A stretch of 64,000 bases of DNA from Allobosea sp. CRIB-10. Lineage in GTDB: Bacteria; Pseudomonadota; Alphaproteobacteria; Rhizobiales; Beijerinckiaceae. The position numbers and the translations under genes are program-made. Under the pieces are notes generated by a model. That model had not been told where the DNA came from, did no database searches, and was given only the letters and a program-made list of their open reading frames with translations. Below, piece after piece: positions 52,336 to 63,224 of the stretch; position 1 is the stretch's first letter, and every line of letters begins with the position of its first letter. The stretch lies in NCBI RefSeq assembly GCF_900112185.1, contig NZ_FOKP01000008.1, forward strand, positions 124,001-188,000, written 5' to 3'.

Positions 52336-52872
52336 ATGGCTGGTAGCGTCAATAAGGTCATTCTGGTCGGCAATCTCGGGCGCGACCCCGAGGTGCGGCG
52401 CCTCGGCAGCGGCGAGCCGGTGGTCAATCTGCGGATCGCCACCTCCGAGACCTGGCGCGACAAGCAGTCGGGCGAACGCAAGGAGCGCACCGAGTGGCAC
52501 TCCGTGGTGATCTTCAACGAGAACCTCGCCAAGGTCGCCGAGCAGTACCTGAAGAAGGGCTCGAAGGTTTACATCGAGGGCCAGCTGCAGACCCGCAAAT
52601 GGCAGGATCAGCAGGGCGTCGAGAAGTACACGACCGAGATCGTGCTGCAGCGTTTCCGCGGCGAGCTCACCATCCTCGACAGCCGCGGCCAGGGCGGTGA
52701 CGAGTTCGGCGGCGGCAGCAGCGGCGGTGGCTATGGCGACGAGGGTTCGTCGGGTGGCGGCTCCTTCGGCCGGTCGAGCCCGGTCGGCGGCGGCTCGCGC
52801 CAGCCGGCGATGGCGAGCGGCGGCGGCGGCTCGCGCTCGTCGAGCCATCTCGACGACGATATCCCGTTCTAG
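52336..52872 (+). CDS. ssb: Single-stranded DNA-binding protein
   Basis: 178 residues from the ATG at 52336 (GGAG 6 bases before). OB-fold ~1-110 ([53 protein letters not shown]), a glycine/serine-rich linker and the acidic interaction tip DDDIPF. Coats ssDNA and recruits repair and replication proteins. An SOS box lies upstream. In many relatives ssb is next to uvrA; here they are 7 kb apart. Confidence 0.97.
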   Translation: MAGSVNKVILVGNLGRDPEVRRLGSGEPVVNLRIATSETWRDKQSGERKERTEWHSVVIFNENLAKVAEQYLKKGSKVYIEGQLQTRKWQDQQGVEKYTTEIVLQRFRGELTILDSRGQGGDEFGGGSSGGGYGDEGSSGGGSFGRSSPVGGGSRQPAMASGGGGSRSSSHLDDDIPF

Positions 52873-52904
52873 GACTTCAGCTCGGCTCAGCTGGTTCATA
52901 CTTG

Positions 52905-52941
52905 TCATTCCGGGCTTCGCGCAGCGAAGAGCCCGGAATGA
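52905..52941. repeat. Palindromic hairpin repeat after ssb
   Basis: TCATTCCGGGCTTCG...CGAAGAGCCCGGAATGA with one bulge. Shares the TCATTCCGGG arm with the long repeat at 26536-26748. The further stretch to 53052 has a similar GC-rich element and no gene. Confidence 0.75.
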
Positions 52942-53052
52942 ACATTGAAGCTCGTCGAGACGGCGCATCGCGCGCTGCCGACGTCTGGAAGCGACCTGTG
53001 TTCATGGCTCCCGGGCTCGGGCCTGTCGGCCTGCCCCGGAAAGACGCCGTCC

Positions 53053-54324
53053 CTATGGCGCCTTATCCTCGAAGCGCACGCCGAGCGAGCCGAGCGCGCG
53101 CCAGTAATCCGGATAGGTCTTCGCCACGCAGGCGGGATCGAGGATGGTGACGCCGCCGATCTTGAGGCCCGCCAGCGCAAAGCTCATGGCGATGCGGTGA
53201 TCGGCGAAAGTGTCGATCTCGGCGGGCAGCGTCTGGCCGGCCAGCGCCGGATCGGAGGCGACCAGCAGGTCATCGCCCTCCTCGATGCCGAGCCCCGGCC
53301 TGATCCGCGACAGGCCCTGCGCCAGCGCCGCGACGCGGTCGCATTCCTTGACGCGCAGATTGGCGATGCCGGTGAAACGCACCGGCTTGCGGTTGAAGGC
53401 GGCGAGCACAGCGAGCGTCGGCACCGCATCCTGCATCTGTGAGCCGTCGATCTCGGCCGGCAGGTTCGGGAAGGCGGCGATCAGCTCATGCGCCCTGGCG
53501 TCGGGCTGGGTGAAGGCGGAAGCCGGTACGCCGAGATCGATCGCGCCGCCGGTCAGCACCTCCGCCGCCCAGAGATAGGTCGCGGCCGAGGCATCGGGCT
53601 CGATCAGGTAGTCGGTCGCGACATAGCCGGTCGGCGCGATCCGCCAGCCGCCGCTCGCCGGCTCGGAGACCGCGGCCCCGAAGGCGCGCATCGTCGCCAG
53701 CGTCAGATCGACATAGCCGCGCGCGCCGATCTCCTGCCCCGTGAGCACGACATCGACCGGGTTGCGGGCGCAGGCGCCGGCCATCAGCAGCGCCGAGACG
53801 TACTGGCTGGAGAGCCCGCCATCGACCTCGACCGAGCCGCCGTCGAAACCACCCTGCCCCTTGATGGTGACCGGCGGGCAGCCGCTCGGCGCGCTGATCG
53901 CGACGCCAAGCCGGGTGAGCGCCTCGACCAGCGGCAAGATCGGCCGCTTGCGCATGTGCTCGTCGCCATCGACCACGACCGTGCCGTCGACCAGTGCCGC
54001 CGCCGCCGTCAGGAAGCGCGTCGCCGTGCCGGCATTGCCGAGGAAGAGCGGCTTGGCCGGCGCCTTGAGCCGTCCGTCGCTGGTGACGATGAAGCTGGTC
54101 GCGTCAGGCTCATCGATCGCAACGCCCATGTCGCGCAGCGCCTGCGCCATATAGCGGGTGTCGTCGCTCTTCAGCGCGCCGCTGAGCCGGCTGGTGCCCT
54201 TCGCCAGCGCCGCGACCAATAGCGCCCGGTTGGTGATCGATTTCGAGCCGGGCGGCATCACCCGGCCGGTCAGCGCCGCCGTCGTCGGCAGGATGGTTAG
54301 TTTGCTCGGGGCGGATTGGGTCAT
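53053..54324 (-). CDS. aroA: 3-phosphoshikimate 1-carboxyvinyltransferase (EPSP synthase)
   Basis: 423 residues. Joins shikimate 3-phosphate and PEP in aromatic amino-acid synthesis. PPGSKSITNRALLVAALA (K28 binds phosphate), SSQYVSALLMAGA, LRVKECDRVAAL and DHRIAMSFA are intact. In the GNAGTATRFLTA loop (Gly99, Thr100, Arg103) the position that is Pro101 in E. coli AroA is Phe104; that site influences glyphosate binding in other enzymes. Otherwise class I-like. Convergent/isolated; ends near a repeat. Confidence 0.94.
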   Translation of the reverse strand: MTQSAPSKLTILPTTAALTGRVMPPGSKSITNRALLVAALAKGTSRLSGALKSDDTRYMAQALRDMGVAIDEPDATSFIVTSDGRLKAPAKPLFLGNAGTATRFLTAAAALVDGTVVVDGDEHMRKRPILPLVEALTRLGVAISAPSGCPPVTIKGQGGFDGGSVEVDGGLSSQYVSALLMAGACARNPVDVVLTGQEIGARGYVDLTLATMRAFGAAVSEPASGGWRIAPTGYVATDYLIEPDASAATYLWAAEVLTGGAIDLGVPASAFTQPDARAHELIAAFPNLPAEIDGSQMQDAVPTLAVLAAFNRKPVRFTGIANLRVKECDRVAALAQGLSRIRPGLGIEEGDDLLVASDPALAGQTLPAEIDTFADHRIAMSFALAGLKIGGVTILDPACVAKTYPDYWRALGSLGVRFEDKAP

Positions 54325-54395
54325 GGCAGGCTCGCGGCTCGATCGCGAGGGTCTTAGACCGTGCGGCCGGCGAGCGGAAGCCGCGTCCGCGGTCC

Positions 54396-54695
54396 TCAGC
54401 CCTTCGCCAGCCCGAGCCCGCCGACCGGCTGCGTGACGACATGGCTGTCGAAGCCGGCGATGATCGGCCTGGCCTTGGCGATCGCCGCCTGCACCGCCGG
54501 CAGAGCGAGCGAGGCCTTGTGACTCTCCTCCTTGTCCCAGACCTCGGTCACCCAGATCGCGTCGCCATCGTCGGGATCGCGGGCGACGATATAGCTCAGG
54601 CAGCCCGGCATCTCGCCGCTGCTCTCGAGGATATGGCCGATCAGTGCCTCGCGCTCGCCGGGCTTGGCCCGCATCTTCCCGATCAATCCGTACAT
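54396..54695 (-). CDS. ABM-domain protein (antibiotic biosynthesis monooxygenase-like)
   Basis: 99 residues from the ATG at 54695. Ferredoxin-like ABM fold: MYGLIGKMRAKPGEREALIGHIL, MPGCLSYIVARDPDDGDAIWVTEVWDKEESHKASL. Family members include quinol and heme-degrading monooxygenases without cofactor and many of unknown activity (YgiN-like). Between aroA and proW, same direction as both, 71 bp from aroA. Confidence 0.88.
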   Translation of the reverse strand: MYGLIGKMRAKPGEREALIGHILESSGEMPGCLSYIVARDPDDGDAIWVTEVWDKEESHKASLALPAVQAAIAKARPIIAGFDSHVVTQPVGGLGLAKG

Positions 54696-54779
54696 GGCAG
54701 CGCTCCCAATTCGAGCGGCACCCTGCCCCAAGCCCCGGACGCGGCGCAACCGCTCGCCCTGACCATTTCCGTCAGCAGC

Positions 54780-55637
54780 TCATTCCGACGGCCGCTGCCC
54801 CCGCAGAATCGCCTGCGCCATGCGGTCGAGCAGGATCGCCAGCGCCACGACCGCGAGGCCGCCGACGAAGCCGAGGCCGGGATCGGCCCGCTGCAGGCCG
54901 AGCAGGACGACCTCGCCCAGGCCCTTGGCGCCGATCATCGAGGCGACCACGACCATGGCGAGCGAGAGCATGATCGCCTGGTTGAGGCCCTGCAGGATCA
55001 CCGGCCGAGCCAGCGGCAACTCGATCAGCCAGAGCGTCTGGCGCGGGCGCAGGCCGAGCGCCTGGGCGGCCTGGATCATGCCGATATCGATGCCGCGCAG
55101 GCCGAGTTCGGTCAGCCGAGCGAAGGGTGGCAGCGCGTAGATCAGGGTCGCCAGCAGCGCCGGCGCCCGCCCGAGCCCGAGCAGCATCGCCACCGGGATC
55201 AGGTAGACGAAGTTCGGAATGGTCTGCATCAGGTCGTAGACCGGGGCGAGAGCTTTCCCCAGACGCGGCAGGCGCGCGGCGGCAACGCCGAGCGGCAGGC
55301 CGATCAGGACAACGAGCACCACCGCGACGATGACGAGCGCCAGCGTCTGCATCGCCTCGGTCCAGACGCCGAGCCCGGCGAGCACCAGCGGCAGGATCGC
55401 CATGGCGAGCGTGAAGCCGAGGCTGCGCCGCGCCAGCCAGGCGCTCGCAGCGACCGCCAGGACGAAGGCCGGGACCGGGACGAGCAATAGCACGGTCTCG
55501 ACGCCGCGGACCGGCGCGGTCAGCAGCCTGCTGAAGCCGTCGAGATCATTGCCATAGCCGGTGACGACGGCATCGACGCCCTGGTTGACCAGCTTCTGCA
55601 GCGCCTTGCCGAGATCCGGCATTCCACCAAGCGTCAC
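54780..55637 (-). CDS. ABC transporter permease, ProW/OpuAB type
   Basis: 285 residues with about six to seven hydrophobic helices and the binding-protein-dependent permease loop LRGIDIGMIQAAQALGLRPRQTLWLIELPLARPVILQGLNQ (EAA region). Similar to glycine-betaine/proline permeases. Start overlaps the stop of the binding-protein gene by 4 bp. No ATPase gene adjoins, so it must use one encoded elsewhere. Confidence 0.9.
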   Translation of the reverse strand: MTLGGMPDLGKALQKLVNQGVDAVVTGYGNDLDGFSRLLTAPVRGVETVLLLVPVPAFVLAVAASAWLARRSLGFTLAMAILPLVLAGLGVWTEAMQTLALVIVAVVLVVLIGLPLGVAAARLPRLGKALAPVYDLMQTIPNFVYLIPVAMLLGLGRAPALLATLIYALPPFARLTELGLRGIDIGMIQAAQALGLRPRQTLWLIELPLARPVILQGLNQAIMLSLAMVVVASMIGAKGLGEVVLLGLQRADPGLGFVGGLAVVALAILLDRMAQAILRGQRPSE

Positions 55638-56629
55638 AGGCTGGACGCGACCTTGCTGGCGATCTCGGCCGGCAGCCAGGCCTTCCAGACATCCGGCTGC
55701 GTCTTCAGAAAGACAAGCGCCTGCTGCTCGGGCGACTGGCCCTTCTCACGCGCCTCGGCCAGCATTTTCGAAGTCAGTTCGCTGGTCGTGGTGTACTTCC
55801 TGAAGAAGCCGGCGAGCTGCGGCGCTTTCTTCGCCAGCTCGACATTGGCGCCGATGACGACGCGGCTGACCGGATAGGCGCTGGCGCGCTTGGGCGCATC
55901 GCTCGCCTTCAGCTCATCCCAGATCGCCTGGTCGAAGGCCGGCTCCTCGAGCTTGACCAGATCATACGCGCCGAGCAGCCAGCTCGGCCCCCAATAGTAG
56001 AACACGACCGGCCGCTTGCGCTTCAGGGCGGATTCGACGGCGGCGACGATCGCCTCGCCCGAGCCGCCGCGGAGATTGGTGAAGTCGCCGGAGAGCCCGT
56101 AGGCGACGAGCTTCTTGCTGTTGATGCCCTCACAGACCCAGCCGGCAACGCAATTATAGAAGCGCCCCTTGCCGGGCTCGTCGGGGTCGGCGAACAGCTC
56201 CTTGTAGCGCTTGAGGTCCTGCACCGATTTCAGCTCCGGCGCCTTGGCATCAGGCCCGGAAACCAGATAGCGCGGCACGAACCAGCCTTCGGTCGCATCG
56301 GGGAAGGTCGTGCCGAGCGCCTCGACCTTGCCGGCAGCGGATTCCTTGAGCCAGGCCTCGACCGGATTGGCCAGCCAGATCTCCATGACGATGTCGACAT
56401 CGCCGCGGCCCAGGCCATTGACCAGCGGCGCGATCACACCGGGTACGCGCTCGACCTTGCAGCCGAAGCCCTTCTCGGCGATGGCGCTGGCGACGGCGGT
56501 GTGGAAGGCGGCGGAATCGTAATCGAGCCCGGCCATTTTCAGCGGCCGGTCGAGCTCGCAGGCGAGCCCGGGAGCGGCGAGACCGAGGCCGAGCAACAAT
56601 GCGGCTCCTCGCAGAAAGGCTTTCATCAT
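55634..56629 (-). CDS. Periplasmic binding protein of a ProX/OpuAC-like quaternary-amine transporter
   Basis: 331 residues from the ATG at 56629 (GGGGAAAGTG just upstream). Signal peptide FLRGAALLLGLGLAAPGLAC. OpuAC-type features: YWGPSWLLGAYDLVKLEEPAF, VMEIWLANP and GWFVPRYLV with aromatic residues typical of a trimethylammonium cage. Probable ligand glycine betaine, choline or proline betaine; not provable from sequence. Followed by the permease gene. Confidence 0.88.
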   Translation of the reverse strand: MMKAFLRGAALLLGLGLAAPGLACELDRPLKMAGLDYDSAAFHTAVASAIAEKGFGCKVERVPGVIAPLVNGLGRGDVDIVMEIWLANPVEAWLKESAAGKVEALGTTFPDATEGWFVPRYLVSGPDAKAPELKSVQDLKRYKELFADPDEPGKGRFYNCVAGWVCEGINSKKLVAYGLSGDFTNLRGGSGEAIVAAVESALKRKRPVVFYYWGPSWLLGAYDLVKLEEPAFDQAIWDELKASDAPKRASAYPVSRVVIGANVELAKKAPQLAGFFRKYTTTSELTSKMLAEAREKGQSPEQQALVFLKTQPDVWKAWLPAEIASKVASSL

Positions 56630-56834
56630 CACTTTCCCCCGCTGGCTGCGGTGCCCCATCCTGGCACCTGACTTTCCGGCCTGTCCACGAAGCCAAGCGC
56701 GAAAGGGGCGAAAAGTTCCGCCCCCGGCAGGCGAAAAGCTTAGCGCCGCTTGCAGATCATGGACACTGCGCGAACGGCGGATGGGATGGACCGCGCGTCT
56801 GACCGGACCTGTCAGCAGGCATTAGGCAGCGGGC

Positions 56835-57719
56835 TCAGCCGAGCGTGCCCAGCGCCCGCAGCGCTTTCAGCGTCTCGCGCAGGCCGCGATGCAACGGCTT
56901 GTCCTTGCGCAGGACGAGGCCGAGCGTGCGATGCACGCGCGGCGACAGGGCGCACACCACCAGCCCGTCGCTCTCGCCGCGCACCGCCATGCCCGGCAGG
57001 ATGGCGCAGCCGAGGCCGGCGCCGACCAGCCGCTTGATCGCCTCGACGCTGCCGAGCGACATCACCGGCTTCAGCGTCACGCCGGCGCGGGCGAACCATT
57101 CATCGGCGATGCGCCTGGTGATGCCGCCTGGCTCGAACAGCAGCACCGGCAGGCGCGCCAGCGCCTCCGGCGTCAATCGCGCCGGCAAGTGCATGTCCGG
57201 CGGCGCGATCACGGCGAACTCGTCCTCCAGCAGCGGCGTCACGTCGAGACTGCGGCCAGCGGCCGGCAGCGTGACCAGTCCGATATCGATCTGGTTGTCC
57301 TCGATCGCCTTGACGATGTCGGAGGTGTTGCCGGTGCTGACGGTGATCTCCAGCGTCGGGTGTTGCAGGCGCAGGTCGCGCAGCACCGGCGGCAGCAGGA
57401 AGATGCAGGCGGTGGCACCAGTGCCGATCCGGACACGACCCATCGACCCGGTCGCATGCCGCGCCATCGCCTCTTGCGCCGCGGCCACCGCCGCCGCGAT
57501 CCGGCCGGCATGGTCGAGCAGTTCGTTCCCAGCCGCGGTCGGCTGTGCCCGGCGCCCGACCCGTTCGATCAGGGTCACGCCGAGGCGGCGCTCGAGCTCG
57601 CGGATCTGCAGGCTGACCGCCGGCTGGCTCAGGCCCAGTCTCTCGGCCGCCGCCGAGAAGCTGCCGAGCGCGATCACCTGGCGAAAGCTGTCGAGCTGGT
57701 CGAGGCGAAGGTCGCGCAT
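56835..57719 (-). CDS. LysR family transcriptional regulator
   Basis: 294 residues from the ATG opening MRDLRLDQLDSFRQVIALGSF. N-terminal winged helix (AAAERLGLSQPAVSLQIRELERRLGVTLIERVGRRAQPT) and a periplasmic-binding-fold co-inducer domain (VRIGTGATACIFLLPPVLRDL ... MLPGMAVR). An in-frame extension to 57863 would run through the repeat and is not used. Upstream, co-directional with proXW; also divergent from the acetyltransferase gene, either of which it may control. Confidence 0.9.
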   Translation of the reverse strand: MRDLRLDQLDSFRQVIALGSFSAAAERLGLSQPAVSLQIRELERRLGVTLIERVGRRAQPTAAGNELLDHAGRIAAAVAAAQEAMARHATGSMGRVRIGTGATACIFLLPPVLRDLRLQHPTLEITVSTGNTSDIVKAIEDNQIDIGLVTLPAAGRSLDVTPLLEDEFAVIAPPDMHLPARLTPEALARLPVLLFEPGGITRRIADEWFARAGVTLKPVMSLGSVEAIKRLVGAGLGCAILPGMAVRGESDGLVVCALSPRVHRTLGLVLRKDKPLHRGLRETLKALRALGTLG

Positions 57720-57830
57720 CTCAAAGAATTTCTCATGCTTTGCATAACTTCGAGAAGCTTCGTTTATGGCACGGCAAAGCGCAAGGTGCCCCTGCGGTTC
57801 GAAAGAATCCGGCCGCGGCAAGGCGCGAGC

Positions 57831-57967
57831 GAACTCTCTGGCCCTCATCCTGAGGAGCCGCATAGCGGCGTCTCGAAGGATGGTTCAAATATCTCCGGAA
57901 CCTCCTGGAGCATCCTTCGAGACGCAGCCTTCGGCTGCTCCTCAGGATGAGGGCTGCGAGAGAGTTC
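57831..57967. repeat. 137-bp inverted repeat (CCTCATCCTGAGGAG family)
   Basis: Outer arms GAACTCTCT..AGAGAGTTC (57831-57839 and 57959-57967), inside them CCCTCATCCTGAGGAG..CTCCTCAGGATGAGGG and CGAAGGATG..CATCCTTCG. A doubled version of the 7203-7254 element. It occupies the gap between divergent lysR and acetyltransferase genes. Confidence 0.85.
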
Positions 57968-58065
57968 TTTGGTGCCTCGCCGATATCGGCGTGACGCGGC
58001 AGGAGGCGCTGACCGGGCGCCCCGACAAGATAGAAAGGCGGCCCGGTCGGGCCGGAACGATTTCG

Positions 58066-58647
58066 ATGACGACTTCCGAGTCCGCCGGCAACGCAGCGCC
58101 GCCCCTCCTCGTCCGCGATGCGCAGGAGGCGGACATGGACGCGATCCAGGCGATCTACGCCCATCACGTCCTCACGGGCCTCGCCAGCTTCGAGGAAACG
58201 CCGCCAAGCGTCGAGGAGATGATGGCGCGTCGGCGGGCGGTGCTGGCACTCGGCCTGCCCTATCTCGCTGCCGAGCAGGGCGGCCGGATCGTCGGGTACA
58301 GTTATGCCAGCAGCTACCGCCCCCGCCCGGCCTACCGCCACACGATCGAGGATTCGGTCTATGTCGCCGAAGGACAGGCCGGGCGCGGCATCGGCGGCGC
58401 GCTGCTCGCGGCACTGATCGCCCGCTGCGAGGCCGGCCCGTGGCGGCAGATGCTGGCGGTGATCGGCGACAGCGGCAATGCCGGCTCGATCGGCCTGCAT
58501 CGTCGCTTCGGCTTCGAGCCGGTCGGCACCTTGCGCTCGGCCGGCTTCAAGTTCGGCCGCTGGGTCGACACCGTGCTGATGCAGCGCAGCCTCGGGCCGG
58601 GGGACCAGACGTTGCCACAGCCATGGACGGCCGGATCGGCCGGGTGA
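58066..58647 (+). CDS. GNAT N-acetyltransferase, phosphinothricin-acetyltransferase (PAT) type
   Basis: 193 residues from the ATG at 58066. LVRDAQEADMDAIQAIYAHHV..ASFEETPPS, GYSYASSYRPRPAYRHTIEDSVYV and the acetyl-CoA loop GRGIGGALLAALIARCEA are characteristic of PAT/bar-like enzymes, which acetylate amino groups of phosphinothricin, methionine sulfoximine or related amino acids. Overlaps the MFS gene by 25 bp, so the two are coupled; together they could modify and export a toxic compound (inference). Confidence 0.88.
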   Translation: MTTSESAGNAAPPLLVRDAQEADMDAIQAIYAHHVLTGLASFEETPPSVEEMMARRRAVLALGLPYLAAEQGGRIVGYSYASSYRPRPAYRHTIEDSVYVAEGQAGRGIGGALLAALIARCEAGPWRQMLAVIGDSGNAGSIGLHRRFGFEPVGTLRSAGFKFGRWVDTVLMQRSLGPGDQTLPQPWTAGSAG

Positions 58648-59822
58648 TCTCCCGCAGCACCGTCTTCTGCCTCGGGTTGGCGCAGCTCATTTCCTGGGGC
58701 GTGTCCTATTATCTCGTCGGCGCCTTCGGCGAGCGGATCGCAGGCGAGCTCGGCTGGTCGCAGGCAATCATCCATGGCGGGCTCTCGGCCGGCCTGCTGG
58801 TGATGGGGCTGACCTCGGGCGCGGTCGGCCAGCTGATCGACCGCCATGGCGGCCGCACGGTGATGTGCCTGGGATCGCTGCTCACCGCCGCCGGCTGCCT
58901 CGGCCTCGCCTTCGCCCATACGATCGCCGCCTATTACGCCGCCTGGCTCTGCCTCGGCCTCGCCATGCGGCTCAGCCTCTACGATGCCGCCTTCGCGGCG
59001 TTGGCCCGGATCGGCGGCAGCGCCGCGCGCAGGCCGATCGCCCAGATCACCCTGCTCGGCGGCCTGGCCTCGACGGTGTTCTGGCCGCTCGGCCATGCGC
59101 TCGCCGAGCAATTCGGCTGGCGCGGCGCCCTCATCGCCTATGCCGGCTTCGCGCTGCTGACCTTGCCGCTGCATCTGACGCTACCGGCCGGCTCTGCACG
59201 ACCTCTGTACGGCGCAGTCGCGGCGAAGCCCGTCGTCACGCTCAGCCCGGCCGATACCCGCTTCGCCGGCCTGCTCTACGCGCTGATCGTCACCTTCGCC
59301 GGTATCCTCAACGCCGGCATGTCCGCCCATATGATCGGCATCCTTGCCGGGCTCGGCTTGCCGGCCGCAGTCGCGGTCTGGATCGGCGCGACCCGCGGCA
59401 TTGGCCAATCGCTGGCGCGGCTCGGCGAGGTGCTGTTCGGGGCGAAGACCAGCCCGTTCGACCTCAACCTCGTCGCCTGCCTGGTCCTGCCGCTCTGCTT
59501 CGTTGTCGGCCTCGCCGGCGGGGCGAGCGCCATCGCGGCACTGGCCTTCGCCTTCTGCTACGGCGCCGGCAATGGCGTGCTGACGATCACGCGCGGCACG
59601 CTACCCCTGATGCTGTTCGATCCGAAGAGCTATGGCGCCTATGTCGGGCGTTTGCTGGCGCCGGGCTTTTTCCTCTCGGCCGCCTCGCCGCTCGCCTATG
59701 CCTTGCGGATCGAGCGCTATGGCGCCTCGGCGGCGCTGATCCTGTCGGGGACGCTGGCGCTGGCCATGCTGGTCTCGGCGATCTTGCTCCGGCGGCGTTT
59801 CCGCAGCCTGCCACGCTCCTGA
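58623..59822 (+). CDS. MFS transporter
   Basis: 399 residues, 12 helices. SWGVSYYLVGAFGERIAGELG, QLIDRHGGRTVMCLGSLLTAAG (motif A) and TRGIGQSLARLGEVLFG resemble small-molecule MFS exporters of the YcaD/YbfB kind. The start at 58623 lies inside the acetyltransferase end. Substrate unknown; coupling with a PAT-like enzyme suggests export of the acetylated product. Confidence 0.85.
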   Translation: MDGRIGRVISRSTVFCLGLAQLISWGVSYYLVGAFGERIAGELGWSQAIIHGGLSAGLLVMGLTSGAVGQLIDRHGGRTVMCLGSLLTAAGCLGLAFAHTIAAYYAAWLCLGLAMRLSLYDAAFAALARIGGSAARRPIAQITLLGGLASTVFWPLGHALAEQFGWRGALIAYAGFALLTLPLHLTLPAGSARPLYGAVAAKPVVTLSPADTRFAGLLYALIVTFAGILNAGMSAHMIGILAGLGLPAAVAVWIGATRGIGQSLARLGEVLFGAKTSPFDLNLVACLVLPLCFVVGLAGGASAIAALAFAFCYGAGNGVLTITRGTLPLMLFDPKSYGAYVGRLLAPGFFLSAASPLAYALRIERYGASAALILSGTLALAMLVSAILLRRRFRSLPRS

Positions 59823-59847
59823 CAATCTCTGTCAGCACAGCCCACAA

Positions 59848-59862
59848 GAACAATGCGGCAAC
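59848..59862. promoter_or_regulatory. Imperfect LexA box upstream of uvrA
   Basis: GAAC-AATGCGG-CAAC, one base from GAAC-N7-GAAC, ~103 bp before the uvrA start. uvrA is commonly in the alphaproteobacterial SOS regulon. Confidence 0.5.
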
Positions 59863-59964
59863 ATCCGCGGCTGCGTGCTACTCATGCCCGCCTCTCGCCC
59901 GGCTGCACTGGCATGGCCCGGCGATTGCCCTATCTGTACGGCTTAAGCTCAATCGGACACCACC

Positions 59965-62928
<2,964 letters not shown>

Positions 62929-63004
62929 GGAGGATTAGAGGTCGCACGGCGCCTTGGAAGCGGTATCGTACGCTCGATAGGTCTGGAGAGGATGAGGAGT
63001 CATT

Positions 63005-63223
63005 ATGGAGTTAGACCTTCGTGGACTGACATTTCGCCACCGCAAGCGCGGAACTACGTATACTGTGATTGGTATCGGGCTGCTTCAGACTGAGCGCCCT
63101 CTTGGAGACGAGCAGCCATTAGTCATCTACCAAGGTCCCGATGGTTCTTTTTGGGCACGCCCACAGGATGAATTTTTGGATGGACGCTTTGAAAGAACCA
63201 ATCCCAACAAGCCTGAAAACTAA
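63005..63223 (+). CDS. DUF1653-like small protein
   Basis: 72 residues from the ATG at 63005 (GAGGAG upstream). FRHRKRGTTYTVIGIG, then QPLVIYQGPDGSFWARPQDEF follows the DUF1653 pattern (HYKGxxYxV ... LVVYR ... WVRPxxMF), a small beta-barrel of unknown function. Codons and base content are AT-richer than the rest of the window. Convergent with the CHAT gene, stops 1 bp apart. Confidence 0.72.
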   Translation: MELDLRGLTFRHRKRGTTYTVIGIGLLQTERPLGDEQPLVIYQGPDGSFWARPQDEFLDGRFERTNPNKPEN

Positions 63224-63224
63224 A

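Noticed and set aside
57766-58065. 100-codon extension of the acetyltransferase upstream of 58066
   Set aside because: It runs through the 137-bp inverted repeat and has no family residues; the domain begins right after the ATG at 58066.
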